From: Pseudomonas nitroreducens NBRC 12694
Lineage (GTDB): Bacteria > Pseudomonadota > Gammaproteobacteria > Pseudomonadales > Pseudomonadaceae
DNA length: 64,000 nt
Reading direction: 5' to 3'
NCBI RefSeq assembly: GCF_002091755.1
Contig: NZ_BDAI01000006.1
Location: forward strand, 124,001 to 188,000
Each line of letters begins with the position of its first letter. The stretch's first letter is position 1. Shown here piece after piece: positions 51,746 to 59,985 of the stretch. A program made the translations under genes and the position numbers. The notes beneath the pieces are model-generated. The model did no database searches. It had not been told where the DNA came from and saw only the letters and a list, made by a program, of their open reading frames with translations.

Positions 51746-52531
51746 TCAGCGTGGCACCTGGTAATCCTCCGGCCCCATCAGGTCCATGCCGCATTGCAGG
51801 TCGCTGATCCAGTCGAGGAAGGCTCCGATCATGGCCTTGCCCACGAAGGGCCGGCCGTGCTGCGGGACGATCATCTCGATGTCCATGCCGCGCACCATCG
51901 ATGCCCAGAGCCGCGCGACCTTGTTCGACGCCATGTAGCGACGGTGGAAGCCTTCCATGTGCGGTACGTGCGCAGCGAAATCCTGCACCGGGCTGGCGTC
52001 GTCCACCAGGGAGGCGCCCATGTCGCCGGAGAAGAGGATCTTGCTGACCGGATCGTAGATCTGGAAGTTGCCCACCGAGTGGAGGAAGTGCGCAGGGATC
52101 ATCTTCAGTTGGCAGCGGCCCAGCTGCACCGACTCGCCGCGGTCCGGCAGCGGAATCACCCGGTCATAGGTGGAGATGCCATGGCTGACCGCCAGGTAGT
52201 TGGCCGTCAGGTGCGGCAGGAAGCGCGCCCAGAGCTTCGAGCAGATGACCTTGGCGCGGGTGTGCAGCAGCCACTTGTCCAGCGCGGCGATGATGTCCGG
52301 GTCCTGGTGCGAGGCGAAGATGTAGTCCAGGTCCTGCAGCGAGAACAGTTTCGAGAGTTCCAGGGACAACGGCGTATAGGTCAGGTCGCCGCCCGGATCG
52401 AGCAGCAGGCGCTTGTCGTGGTCGACGATGAGGAACTGGTTGGATTGCACACCGTCGCCGCTGACCAGATCGTCGAAACACAGGCATTGGTGTTTACCGT
52501 CGTCGAACAGCACGATGGGTTCGCGTCGCAT
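51746..52531 (-). CDS. Metallo-beta-lactamase-fold, flavodiiron-like protein
   Basis: 261-aa protein. It has the metal-binding pattern of oxygen-binding di-iron proteins: IFASHQDPDIIAAL near 72-85 (H-x-D/P-D), PAHFLHSVGNFQIYDP near 145-160, LFSGDMGAS near 166-174 and IVPQHGRPF near 219-227. No flavodoxin domain follows, so it is not a full flavodiiron protein. It may sense or detoxify O2 or NO, or be a hydrolase. AGGA lies upstream of ATG 52531. Confidence 0.8.
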   Translation of the reverse strand: MRREPIVLFDDGKHQCLCFDDLVSGDGVQSNQFLIVDHDKRLLLDPGGDLTYTPLSLELSKLFSLQDLDYIFASHQDPDIIAALDKWLLHTRAKVICSKLWARFLPHLTANYLAVSHGISTYDRVIPLPDRGESVQLGRCQLKMIPAHFLHSVGNFQIYDPVSKILFSGDMGASLVDDASPVQDFAAHVPHMEGFHRRYMASNKVARLWASMVRGMDIEMIVPQHGRPFVGKAMIGAFLDWISDLQCGMDLMGPEDYQVPR

Positions 52532-52637
52532 GAGGGGATTTCCTAAAGCAGTGGGAGGGGAAAACAGTGGGTAGCCCTGCGGAAATTTCTTGGTATCTCA
52601 GAAACATCTGTAAGGCTAACGTCCCCTCCCCAGGCCC

Positions 52638-53534
52638 TCACTGACGTGGGTCAAGGCCTATTGCCACCCTCGCTTTCTCCAGGCGCTTGGCCCGGGCGGC
52701 GCCGGCGATGGCGAGCACACTCTTGTCGCGTCTCCAGACCGCCGCCAGTTCCGGGTCGCCCGAGGCGAAGGCGGCATCCAGCGTCGCAGCGAGGCTTTCG
52801 AACTGGCTGAACACGCCGGCCAGCAGCAGGTGGGTTTCCGGTTGCGAAGCCGGCTGCCGGCTGACTTCCGCGCAGCCGGCCAGCACACCGGTCAGGCGCA
52901 GGCCCAGCTCCGCCGGCCACTGTTTATCCAGCGCCAGGCCGTAGAGCCAGGCGCAGATCGCCGCCAGCACATGGGTATCTTCCAGGGTGCGGAAAGGTTT
53001 GCTGTAGGCCTCCCAGCCATCGCCGGGCAGGCGTTCGCAATGGGCACCGTCGAGCAGCAGGCGGGCGTGGGGGATGTCAGGCAGCAGCGGCAGGGCCGGC
53101 AGCGCCTCCAGCTTCGCGCCGGGGGCGCCGGCCTGCACCACGGTCATGGCGATGCGCGGAGGCTGTCCCTCGTCCTCGTCACGCGCGGCGACCAGCCACC
53201 ACGCGGCGCTGTCGGCGGCGGTGGCGAAGTCCTTGCGACCGTGCAGCACCAGACCGTCGAGGCGGGTCTGCAGGTCGGCGGGGCGCACGCTCTTCTTCTC
53301 GGTCACGCAGAGCGCGCCGAGACTGAGCGGGGCCGCCGGCCAGAGCGCGCGCAGGGCGGCCTGGTAGCCGGCGAGGAAGGCCAGCCCCGGTGAGGTCGCC
53401 AGGCGCCCGCCGAGCACTGCCAGCTCGAAGCTGCCGCTATGGCCGGCGCGCGCCAGCAGTTCGGCGTACCAGTCGTCCAGGGCCAGGCCGGGCGGCAATC
53501 GGTCCTGCGGGCCGAGCAGGCATTTCCAGGGCAT
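52638..53534 (-). CDS. Acyl-CoA dehydrogenase-like protein (short, divergent)
   Basis: 298-aa protein. It keeps acyl-CoA dehydrogenase middle-domain features (LDGLVLHGRKDFATAADSAAWWLVAARDED near 89-118) and a helical C-terminus, but it is shorter than the usual 380-400 aa and lacks a recognisable N-terminal helical domain and catalytic Glu segment. It may be a degenerate or specialised flavoprotein. GAAGGAG precedes ATG 53534. It is divergent from olsB. Confidence 0.62.
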   Translation of the reverse strand: MPWKCLLGPQDRLPPGLALDDWYAELLARAGHSGSFELAVLGGRLATSPGLAFLAGYQAALRALWPAAPLSLGALCVTEKKSVRPADLQTRLDGLVLHGRKDFATAADSAAWWLVAARDEDEGQPPRIAMTVVQAGAPGAKLEALPALPLLPDIPHARLLLDGAHCERLPGDGWEAYSKPFRTLEDTHVLAAICAWLYGLALDKQWPAELGLRLTGVLAGCAEVSRQPASQPETHLLLAGVFSQFESLAATLDAAFASGDPELAAVWRRDKSVLAIAGAARAKRLEKARVAIGLDPRQ

Positions 53535-53682
53535 CGCGGCGCTCCTTCCTTCGAGGTCGTTGTTCTTGTCATACAAGCATCACCGCACCGTCATGGGCGT
53601 GACACCGGTCATTCCTAGCCTGAGCTTGCACAACAAAGCCGACCGGCCGCAACCCGCATGGCCGGTTCACGGAGGCACTCGC

Positions 53683-54438
53683 ATGAGTCAGATCGCCCTC
53701 TCCTGTGACACCCCGGCGCAGCGCCGTCTCAAGGCCGTGCGTCTGCGCGGCGCCCGCGCCCTGCGCGAAGCCCAGGCCCTGCGTTACCGCGTGTTCAGCA
53801 GCGAATTCGACGCCCAACTCAAGGGCGCGGACCAGGGGCTGGACATGGACGACTACGACCGCCACTGCGCCCACATCGGCGTGCGCGACCTCAACACCGG
53901 CGCGCTGGTGGCCACCACCCGCCTGCTCGACCACCGTGCCGCACAGCGCCTGGGCCGCTTCTACAGCGAAGAGGAATTCGCCCTCGACGGCCTGGACAAC
54001 CTGCAGGGCCCGGTGCTGGAAATCGGCCGTACCTGCGTCGACCCGGACTACCGCAATGGCGGCACCATCGCCGTGCTCTGGAGCGAGCTGGCCGAAGTGC
54101 TGAATGAAGGCGGCTACCGCTACCTGATGGGCTGCGCCAGCATCCCCATGCGCGACGGCGGCATCCAGGCCCGCGCGGTGATGCAGCGCCTGCGCGACCG
54201 CTACCTGTGTCAGCAGAACCTGCGTGCCGAACCGAAGACCCCGTTGCCGCAACTGGACGTGCCGGAAAACCTCACCGCTGAGCTGCCGCCGCTGCTCAAG
54301 GCCTACATGCGCCTGGGTGCGAAGATCTGCGGCGAGCCCTGCTGGGACCCGGACTTCGGCGTCGCCGACGTGTTCATCCTGCTCAAGCGCGACGAACTCT
54401 GCCCGCGCTACGCCCGCCACTTCAAGGCTGCGGTCTGA
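53683..54438 (+). CDS. olsB: L-ornithine N-alpha-acyltransferase
   Basis: 251-aa GNAT-related enzyme that moves a 3-hydroxyacyl group from ACP to ornithine, the first step of ornithine lipid synthesis. Family landmarks are LREAQALRYRVFSSEF, ATTRLLDHRAAQ, EIGRTCVDPDYRNGGTIAVLW and LMGCASIPM. GGAGG lies 7 bases before ATG 53683. It is coupled to olsA by a TGATG overlap. It corresponds to PA4350. Expression in pseudomonads is often phosphate-dependent; no clear Pho box was seen. Confidence 0.92.
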   Translation: MSQIALSCDTPAQRRLKAVRLRGARALREAQALRYRVFSSEFDAQLKGADQGLDMDDYDRHCAHIGVRDLNTGALVATTRLLDHRAAQRLGRFYSEEEFALDGLDNLQGPVLEIGRTCVDPDYRNGGTIAVLWSELAEVLNEGGYRYLMGCASIPMRDGGIQARAVMQRLRDRYLCQQNLRAEPKTPLPQLDVPENLTAELPPLLKAYMRLGAKICGEPCWDPDFGVADVFILLKRDELCPRYARHFKAAV

Positions 54439-55208
54439 TGCGCAGCCTGCGCGCCTGGCTGCGCGTTGCCCGCCTGCTGCTGGTGTTGACGGTGGGCCTG
54501 GTGCTGGCTGCCTTCGTCAGCCTGCTGGAGCGCCTGCCCGGCCGCGACTGGATGCCCCTGCGCCAGCGCCTGACCTGCTGGTACCTGGCGCGCCTGACGG
54601 CTGCCCTGCCCTTCAAGGTGAAGGTGCACGGCGAGCTACCCGGCCAGCCGATGCTGTGGGTGTCCAACCATGTGTCCTGGGTCGATATCCCGCTGCTCGG
54701 TGCGCTGCTGCCGCTGACCTTCCTGTCCAAGGCCGAGGTGCGCCAATGGCCGGTCGCCGGATGGCTGGCGGAAAAGGCCGGTACGCTGTTCATCCGCCGG
54801 GGTTCTGGCGATGCCCGAATGATCAACGCGCAATTGGCCACGCATCTGGCGCGCGGCCGTTCCCTGCTGGTCTTCCCCGAAGGCACCACCACCGACGGCC
54901 AGGGCCTGCGTACCTTCCACGGCCGGCTGATGGCCAGCGCCATCGAGGCCGGCGTGCCGGTGCAGCCTGTGGCGCTATGCTACCGGCGCAACGGGCAGGC
55001 GTGCGAGCTGGCGCCCTTCATCGGTGACGATGATCTGGTCAGCCACTTGAAGCGGCTGTTCGACAATGATCGGGGAGTCGCGGAAATCCACTTCTTGCCG
55101 GCGCTGTCCAGCGCCCACCAGGACCGCAACCTGCTGGCCAGACAAGCGCACGCGGCAATCCGTGCAGTGGTGTGTGAAGCGCAGGAAGAGGCGGCCATTG
55201 CGGCCTGA
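54438..55208 (+). CDS. olsA: Lyso-ornithine lipid O-acyltransferase
   Basis: 256-aa PlsC-type membrane acyltransferase completing ornithine lipids. The HX4D block is SNHVSWVDIP near 76-85, the EGT block FPEGTTTDG near 146-154, and there is one N-terminal TM helix (LLLVLTVGLVLAAFVSLL). It corresponds to PA4351. It overlaps the olsB stop by one base. Confidence 0.92.
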   Translation: MRSLRAWLRVARLLLVLTVGLVLAAFVSLLERLPGRDWMPLRQRLTCWYLARLTAALPFKVKVHGELPGQPMLWVSNHVSWVDIPLLGALLPLTFLSKAEVRQWPVAGWLAEKAGTLFIRRGSGDARMINAQLATHLARGRSLLVFPEGTTTDGQGLRTFHGRLMASAIEAGVPVQPVALCYRRNGQACELAPFIGDDDLVSHLKRLFDNDRGVAEIHFLPALSSAHQDRNLLARQAHAAIRAVVCEAQEEAAIAA

Positions 55209-55232
55209 CGTTCGCTGACAAGGGAAGGGATT

Positions 55233-55267
55233 GGAGCCCGCCGTAACCTACGGCCGGCGGGTTCCCA
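55233..55267 (+). terminator. Hairpin downstream of olsA
   Basis: GAGCCCGCCG and CGGCGGGTTC can form a GC-rich hairpin 25 bases after the olsA stop. There is no clear T run, so termination strength is doubtful. Confidence 0.45.
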
Positions 55268-55354
55268 CTCTGACGAAACGGCTTTCAAACTGCGCCGGGC
55301 GGCACCCTCGAGTCGCCCGACGCAGCCTGAAAACAGTCTCCAGACGCCGCAGGC

Positions 55355-56215
55355 TCAAGCCTCCGGCGGCACGACCAGGATGTCACAATCCAGTTCGCGC
55401 AGAGCGTAGTCGGCAACACTGCCGATCAGGGCACGCTTGATTCCGCCCATACCCCGAGTACCCATGACCAGCAGATCCGGCCGATGCTTGTCGACCATCC
55501 GCTGCAACACGTTGCCCGGCAACCCGACGGCCACCAGTTGTTCATCGATGTGCTCCTCCAGGTGCTGGTCATGGAGGAACTTCTTCAACTCGTCCACCGC
55601 CTGGCGCGACTCGCTGCCGACAAATTCGTCGATGCGCTCCTCGCTCACTCCGGAGTACTGCATCATGCCCTTGGCCAGCGGGCTGAAGGCGTAGACACCC
55701 CGGCGCACGGCACCTTCGAGCAGGCCCAGTTCATCGGCCACTTCCACCGCATGGGCCGAAGCCGGCGAGGTATCGAGGGCGACCAGCAGGTCGCGGTATT
55801 GGCCGCCGGCGGGCTGGTTGACCACCAGCACCGGCAGTTGCCCGGCGCGAAGTACTCGCTCCACCGTGGTGCCGACGAAGATGTCGCGCAGCACGCTCTT
55901 GCGGTGGGCTCCCATCACCAGCATCTCGCAGTTCTGCTTCTTCGCCGCAGCGAGGATCTGCTGATTCGGATCGCCGCGCTCCACCAGCAGTTTCGGGCAG
56001 GTGCCGCCCAGTTCGGTGAGTTCCACAAGCCGCGCTTCGAGCATCAGGCGCACCTGGGTGACTTCCTGCTCGACCAGCGCCGATGGCTGGTCTTCATCGA
56101 CCACGTAGAGCACGGTCCAGGGACAGGCGTAGCGCTTGGCGAGCGCCGCCGCACGGTGCAAAGCCTTTTCGGAACGGCCAGACAGATCCGTTGCGACCAT
56201 TAACGACTTCATCAT
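55355..56215 (-). CDS. Tandem-domain universal stress protein
   Basis: 286-aa protein with two Usp domains. The first begins KSLMVATDLSGRSEKALHRA and ends with MLVMGAHRKSVLRDIFVGTTVERVLRAGQLPVLVV, the second ends LLVMGTRGMGGIKRALIGSVADYALRELDCDILVV. The G-x2-G-x9-G(S/T) ATP-binding loop is intact at least in the second. It corresponds to PA4352, an Anr-dependent protein needed for anaerobic survival in P. aeruginosa. An Anr box lies 61-74 bases upstream. Confidence 0.92.
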   Translation of the reverse strand: MMKSLMVATDLSGRSEKALHRAAALAKRYACPWTVLYVVDEDQPSALVEQEVTQVRLMLEARLVELTELGGTCPKLLVERGDPNQQILAAAKKQNCEMLVMGAHRKSVLRDIFVGTTVERVLRAGQLPVLVVNQPAGGQYRDLLVALDTSPASAHAVEVADELGLLEGAVRRGVYAFSPLAKGMMQYSGVSEERIDEFVGSESRQAVDELKKFLHDQHLEEHIDEQLVAVGLPGNVLQRMVDKHRPDLLVMGTRGMGGIKRALIGSVADYALRELDCDILVVPPEA

Positions 56216-56275
56216 GCTGCTCCTCTCGTCGTCCTTCAGATGTGTCTATTGCACACGCTATGGGCCGCCGGCCGG

Positions 56276-56289
56276 TTGACACATATCAA
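56276..56289 (-). promoter_or_regulatory. Anr/FNR box of the usp gene
   Basis: TTGAC-ACAT-ATCAA matches the TTGAT-N4-ATCAA consensus at all but one fixed position and is 60 bases before the usp ATG, a normal activating distance. It lies within a few bases of the acpH stop codon. Confidence 0.72.
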
Positions 56290-56290
56290 G

Positions 56291-56884
56291 TCAGGCCGGA
56301 CCGTCCATCGATTTCGGCGGATTTCTGACGAACTCCTGAAGTTCGGGATAGAACTCACGGAAGTCGCTGCTCAATGGCTCGTAAAGACGATCCAGCTCCT
56401 CCCAGGCGCCATCCAGCAGGGACGGCCGCGACAGGCGCCGGGACATGCCGGAGACAACGTCCTGCAACACCTCGAACTGCCGATAGCTGCCGAGCCAGTC
56501 CTGCGCGGCCATGCGCGGTGCAATGCGCGCCAGACGCTCCGGCAGGCCGGGCGTGCGGCCCAGTACACCGTAGACCCGTTGGGTGAACTGCTCCAGCGGC
56601 TCGCCGGAGAAACGCTCCCAGTCGCGGGCCAGGCAGTGGTCGTAGAACACGTCCAGCAGCACGCCGGCCATGCGTCGGCGCTCACTGGGGAAGCGCGACT
56701 TGGCACTGTGTATCAAGGGATGACTGTCGGTGAAGGCGTCGATGCGCCGGTGCAGGCGGATAGCCGCCTCGATTTCAGCGGGCCACTGCCCGGCCAGCGG
56801 GCCTTTGACGAAATCGCCGTAAAGGCTGCCGAGCAGTTGGGCGGGCCGGTCGCCGCCCAGGTGGAGATGCGCGAGGTAGTTCAT
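56291..56884 (-). CDS. acpH: ACP phosphodiesterase
   Basis: 197-aa hydrolase releasing phosphopantetheine from acyl carrier protein. It has the N-terminal family signature MNYLAHLHLGG and LLGSLYGDFVKG with the metal-binding Asp24, then LHRRIDAFTDSHP (His/Asp) near 44-56. Length matches E. coli AcpH (193). It corresponds to PA4353. No strong ribosome site is seen. Confidence 0.88.
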   Translation of the reverse strand: MNYLAHLHLGGDRPAQLLGSLYGDFVKGPLAGQWPAEIEAAIRLHRRIDAFTDSHPLIHSAKSRFPSERRRMAGVLLDVFYDHCLARDWERFSGEPLEQFTQRVYGVLGRTPGLPERLARIAPRMAAQDWLGSYRQFEVLQDVVSGMSRRLSRPSLLDGAWEELDRLYEPLSSDFREFYPELQEFVRNPPKSMDGPA

Positions 56885-56916
56885 GAGATGAGCTTAGCGC
56901 GTACCGATGCTCTGCT

Positions 56917-56980
56917 GTAGGAGCGAGCTTGCTCGCGAACCTCTTGGCCCCGAGCAGTCTCGGTTCGCGAGCAAGGACTG
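56917..56980. repeat. Inverted REP pair, one arm truncated
   Basis: A full REP unit (56917-56941) is followed 20 bases later by an inverted, partly matching unit (56962-56980, GGTTCGCGAGCAAGGACTGG). It is in the 278-bp gap between acpH and the arsR-type gene. Confidence 0.75.
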
Positions 56981-57108
56981 GGCGCCCCCCGCACCGACTA
57001 AAAGCGGCACGGAGCAGAGGCGGAACCATCGCGGACGGAGCACGCTCCCACGTTAGCCCGCCCCTATTATCACGGGCGGTGATCATTACTATCGCGCCAA
57101 ACGAATTC

Positions 57109-57128
57109 ATATCGTTTTTGACCGATAT
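57109..57128 (+). promoter_or_regulatory. Inverted-repeat operator candidate before the ArsR-type gene
   Basis: ATATCG and CGATAT are separated by 8 bases in an AT-rich stretch 35-54 bases before the ATG, overlapping likely promoter elements (TTGACC, TATAGT). The dyad fits autorepression by an ArsR-family dimer. Confidence 0.5.
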
Positions 57129-57162
57129 ATAGTTCGTCCCAACGCGATAGACCGATACGCCC

Positions 57163-57480
57163 ATGACTGAACAACACACTCTCGACCTCGACGAAATCTT
57201 CAAGGCCCTGGCCCACCCGGTGCGACGCGACATGCTGCACTGGCTCAAGGACCCGGAGAAATTCTTCGTCGAGCAGGAACACCAATCCTTCGAGATCGGC
57301 GTCTGCGCCGGCAAGTTCGACCAGCGTACCGGTCTGTCGCAATCCACCGTTTCCGCGCATCTGGCCACCCTCCAGCGCGCGGGCCTGGTGACCAGTCGAA
57401 AAGTCGGCCAGTGGAACTTCTTCAAACGCAACGAAGAAACCATCCAGGCCTTTGTTCGCCACCTGAGCGAAGCGCTGTAA
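57163..57480 (+). CDS. ArsR-family transcriptional regulator
   Basis: 105-aa winged-helix repressor. LDEIFKALAHPVRRDMLHWL at the start and TGLSQSTVSAHLATLQRAGLV (recognition helix) near 63-83 are family hallmarks. There is no arsenic CVC motif; single Cys50 could be a redox sensor. It stands ahead of an MFS exporter and xenobiotic reductase. By position it is PA4354, whose ortholog senses electrophiles or thiol stress as I recall. The stop is 1 base from the 140-bp palindrome. Confidence 0.9.
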   Translation: MTEQHTLDLDEIFKALAHPVRRDMLHWLKDPEKFFVEQEHQSFEIGVCAGKFDQRTGLSQSTVSAHLATLQRAGLVTSRKVGQWNFFKRNEETIQAFVRHLSEAL

Positions 57481-57481
57481 C

Positions 57482-57621
57482 AAACCCGTTCAGAATCTTG
57501 CGAGCTAGAGCAGAGCAAGGCGAAAACAGACGAGGAAGCGCAGTTTACAAGCGGTAAATGAGCATTCCGAGTCTGTTTTCAACGCAGCTATGCCGACGCG
57601 CAGCAGATTCAGGACGGGTTT
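57482..57621. repeat. 140-bp palindromic element, copy 2
   Basis: Same length and core as copy 1 (TTTACAAGCGGTAAATGAGC centre; GAGCTAGAGCAGA; GCCGACGCGCAGCAG). The outer arms are different (AAACCCGTTCAGAATCT with AGATTCAGGACGGGTTT) yet pair with each other. The inner block reads AAAACAGAC/GTCTGTTTT where copy 1 has AACAGGC/GCCTGTT, a compensatory change. It starts one base after the ArsR stop and ends 49 bases before the MFS ATG. Confidence 0.9.
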
Positions 57622-57670
57622 GACCGGCTACTGCCAGCCAAGACAATTTCAACTCTCCAGGAGCAGGCGC

Positions 57671-58834
57671 ATGCCCACTTCGCTTCTCGTCCTCGCTTTG
57701 TCCGCGTTTGCCATCGGCACCACGGAATTCGTGATCATGGGCCTGCTGCCCGAGGTCGCGGGCGACCTGTCCGTCTCTATTCCGGCCGCCGGCTGGCTGG
57801 TCAGCGGCTATGCCTTCAGTGTCGCCATCGGCGCGCCGATCATGGCGCTGCTCACGGCCCGCCTGCCGCGCAAGACCGCGCTGCTGATGCTCATGGGCAT
57901 CTTCATCCTCGGCAACCTGCTCTGCGCCGTGGCCGCCAACTACGGCCTGCTGATGCTGGCGCGGATCATTACTGCGCTGTGCCACGGCGCCTTCTTCGGC
58001 ATCGGCTCGGTGGTCGCCGCCAGCCTGGTACCGGCCAACCGCAAGGCGTCCGCCGTGGCGCTGATGTTCACCGGGCTGACCCTGGCCAACGTGCTCGGCG
58101 TTCCGGCCGGCACTGCGCTGGGCCAGGTCGCCGGCTGGCGCTCGCCGTTCTGGGCAGTCACGCTGATCGGCGTCATCGCATTGATCAGCCTGTGGCGCGT
58201 GCTGCCCAAGCAACACGATGAAGAAGCGGTGGACATGCGCAAGGAAGTCTCCGCGCTGCGCAACGGACCGCTGTGGCTGGCGCTGGGCACCACCGTACTG
58301 TTCTCCGCCGCGGTGTTCGCGCTGTTCACCTACGTCGCGCCGTTGCTCGGCGAAGTCACCGAGGTCTCGCCGCGCGGCATCACCTGGAGCCTGGTACTGA
58401 TCGGCCTCGGCCTGACCCTGGGCAACATCATCGGCGGCCGCCTCGCCGACTGGCGCCTGGGCACCACCCTGGCCGGCGTGTTCGCCACCATGGCGGTGGT
58501 TTCCACTGTGCTGAGCTGGACCAGCGCCGCGCTGATCCCGGCCGAAATCACCCTGTTCATCTGGGCCGCTGCCGCCTTCGCCGCGGTGCCCGCCCTACAG
58601 GTCAACGTGGTCCGCGTCGGCGGCGCCGCGCCCAACCTCGTCGCCACCCTGAACATCGGCGCCTTCAACGTCGGCAACGCCATCGGCGCCTGGGTCGGCG
58701 GCAGCGTCATCGACCACGGCCTGGGCCTGACCCGCGTGCCCCTGGCCGGCGCCGTGCTCTCCGTACTCGCGCTGATCGCGGTGATGATCGCGTTCGGCGG
58801 CAAGCCCAACCAGACACAAACCGTCCTCGATTGA
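57671..58834 (+). CDS. MFS transporter, DHA1-type
   Basis: 387-aa, 12-TM permease of the arabinose-efflux/chloramphenicol-resistance-like group. Its start SLLVLALSAFAIGTTEFVIMGLLPEVAGDL is a strong subfamily signature. A motif A-like TARLPRKTALLM and a motif C-like GVPAGTALGQVAGWRSPFWAV follow. CAGGAG lies 7 bases before ATG 57671. It sits 30 bp before the xenobiotic reductase gene on the same strand. It corresponds to PA4355. The substrate is unknown. Confidence 0.9.
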   Translation: MPTSLLVLALSAFAIGTTEFVIMGLLPEVAGDLSVSIPAAGWLVSGYAFSVAIGAPIMALLTARLPRKTALLMLMGIFILGNLLCAVAANYGLLMLARIITALCHGAFFGIGSVVAASLVPANRKASAVALMFTGLTLANVLGVPAGTALGQVAGWRSPFWAVTLIGVIALISLWRVLPKQHDEEAVDMRKEVSALRNGPLWLALGTTVLFSAAVFALFTYVAPLLGEVTEVSPRGITWSLVLIGLGLTLGNIIGGRLADWRLGTTLAGVFATMAVVSTVLSWTSAALIPAEITLFIWAAAAFAAVPALQVNVVRVGGAAPNLVATLNIGAFNVGNAIGAWVGGSVIDHGLGLTRVPLAGAVLSVLALIAVMIAFGGKPNQTQTVLD

Positions 58835-58864
58835 ACCTCCACCCTCATGCCCCGGAGTAATGCA

Positions 58865-59914
58865 ATGACTACGCTTTTCGATCCCATCGTCATCGGTGAC
58901 CTGGAACTGCCCAACCGCATCATCATGGCCCCACTGACCCGCTGCCGCGCCGACGAAGGCCGCGTACCCAACGCGCTGATGGCCGAGTACTACACCCAAC
59001 GCGCCGACGCCGGCCTGATCCTCAGCGAGGCCACCTCGGTGACCCCGATGGGCGTCGGCTACCCCGACACTCCCGGCATCTGGTCCGACGACCAGGTGCG
59101 CGGCTGGACCAACGTCACCAAGGCCGTGCACGCCAATGGCGGCCGCATCTTCCTGCAACTGTGGCACGTCGGCCGCATCTCCGACCCGCTGTACCTGAAC
59201 GGTGAAACCCCGGTGGCGCCGAGTGCGATCAAGCCGGCCGGCCATGTCAGCCTGGTGCGTCCGATCAAGGAGTTCGTCACCCCGCGCGCCCTGGAAACCG
59301 AAGAGATCGCCGACATCGTCGAGGCCTACCGCATCGGCGCGGAAAACGCCAAGGCCGCCGGTTTCGACGGCGTGGAAGTACACGGCGCCAACGGCTACCT
59401 GCTCGACCAGTTCCTGCAGAGCAGCACCAACCAGCGCACCGACCAGTACGGCGGCTCCGTGGAGAACCGCGCGCGCCTGCTGCTGGAAGTCACCGACGCC
59501 GTGATCGGCGTGTGGGGCGCCGGCCGTGTCGGCGTGCACCTGGCGCCGCGCATGGACTCCCACGACATGGGCGACTCCGACCCGCTGGCCACCTTCGGCT
59601 ACGTGGCCCGCGAGCTGGGCAAGCGCGGCGTGGCGTTCATCTGCACCCGCGAGAAGGCCGCTGACGACAGCATCGGCCCGAAACTGAAGGAAATCTTCGG
59701 CGGCGTGTACATCGCCAACGAGCGCTTCACCCAGGAAACCGCCACCGAGTGGCTGGAAAGCGGCAAGGCCGATGCCGTGGCCTTCGGCATCCCGTTCATC
59801 GCCAACCCGGACCTGGTAACCCGCCTGCAGAAAGGCGCCGCCTGGAACGAGCCGCACCCGGAAACCTTCTACGGCAAAGGCCCGGTCGGCTACCTGGACT
59901 ACCCGCGCCTGTAA
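58865..59914 (+). CDS. xenB: Xenobiotic reductase, old yellow enzyme family
   Basis: 349-aa FMN enzyme reducing activated C=C bonds and nitro compounds with NADPH. Signatures are NRIIMAPLTRCRAD, GRIFLQLWHVGRIS and VHGANGYLLDQFLQ with the His-x2-Asn substrate pair near 179-182, plus DQYGGSVENRARLLLEV. GGAG lies about 8 bases before ATG 58865. It corresponds to PA4356 and is probably expressed with the MFS gene under the ArsR-type repressor. Confidence 0.9.
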   Translation: MTTLFDPIVIGDLELPNRIIMAPLTRCRADEGRVPNALMAEYYTQRADAGLILSEATSVTPMGVGYPDTPGIWSDDQVRGWTNVTKAVHANGGRIFLQLWHVGRISDPLYLNGETPVAPSAIKPAGHVSLVRPIKEFVTPRALETEEIADIVEAYRIGAENAKAAGFDGVEVHGANGYLLDQFLQSSTNQRTDQYGGSVENRARLLLEVTDAVIGVWGAGRVGVHLAPRMDSHDMGDSDPLATFGYVARELGKRGVAFICTREKAADDSIGPKLKEIFGGVYIANERFTQETATEWLESGKADAVAFGIPFIANPDLVTRLQKGAAWNEPHPETFYGKGPVGYLDYPRL

Positions 59915-59935
59915 GCGCCGGTACCAGCGCCAACG

Positions 59936-59968
59936 AAAAGGGCGCCTTCTTGCGAAGGCGCCCTTTTT
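59936..59968 (+). terminator. Rho-independent terminator of xenB
   Basis: AAAAGGGCGCCTTC, loop TTGC and GAAGGCGCCCTTTTT, 22 bases after the xenB stop. Confidence 0.92.
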
Positions 59969-59985
59969 CCATGCCGGTGCCAATT

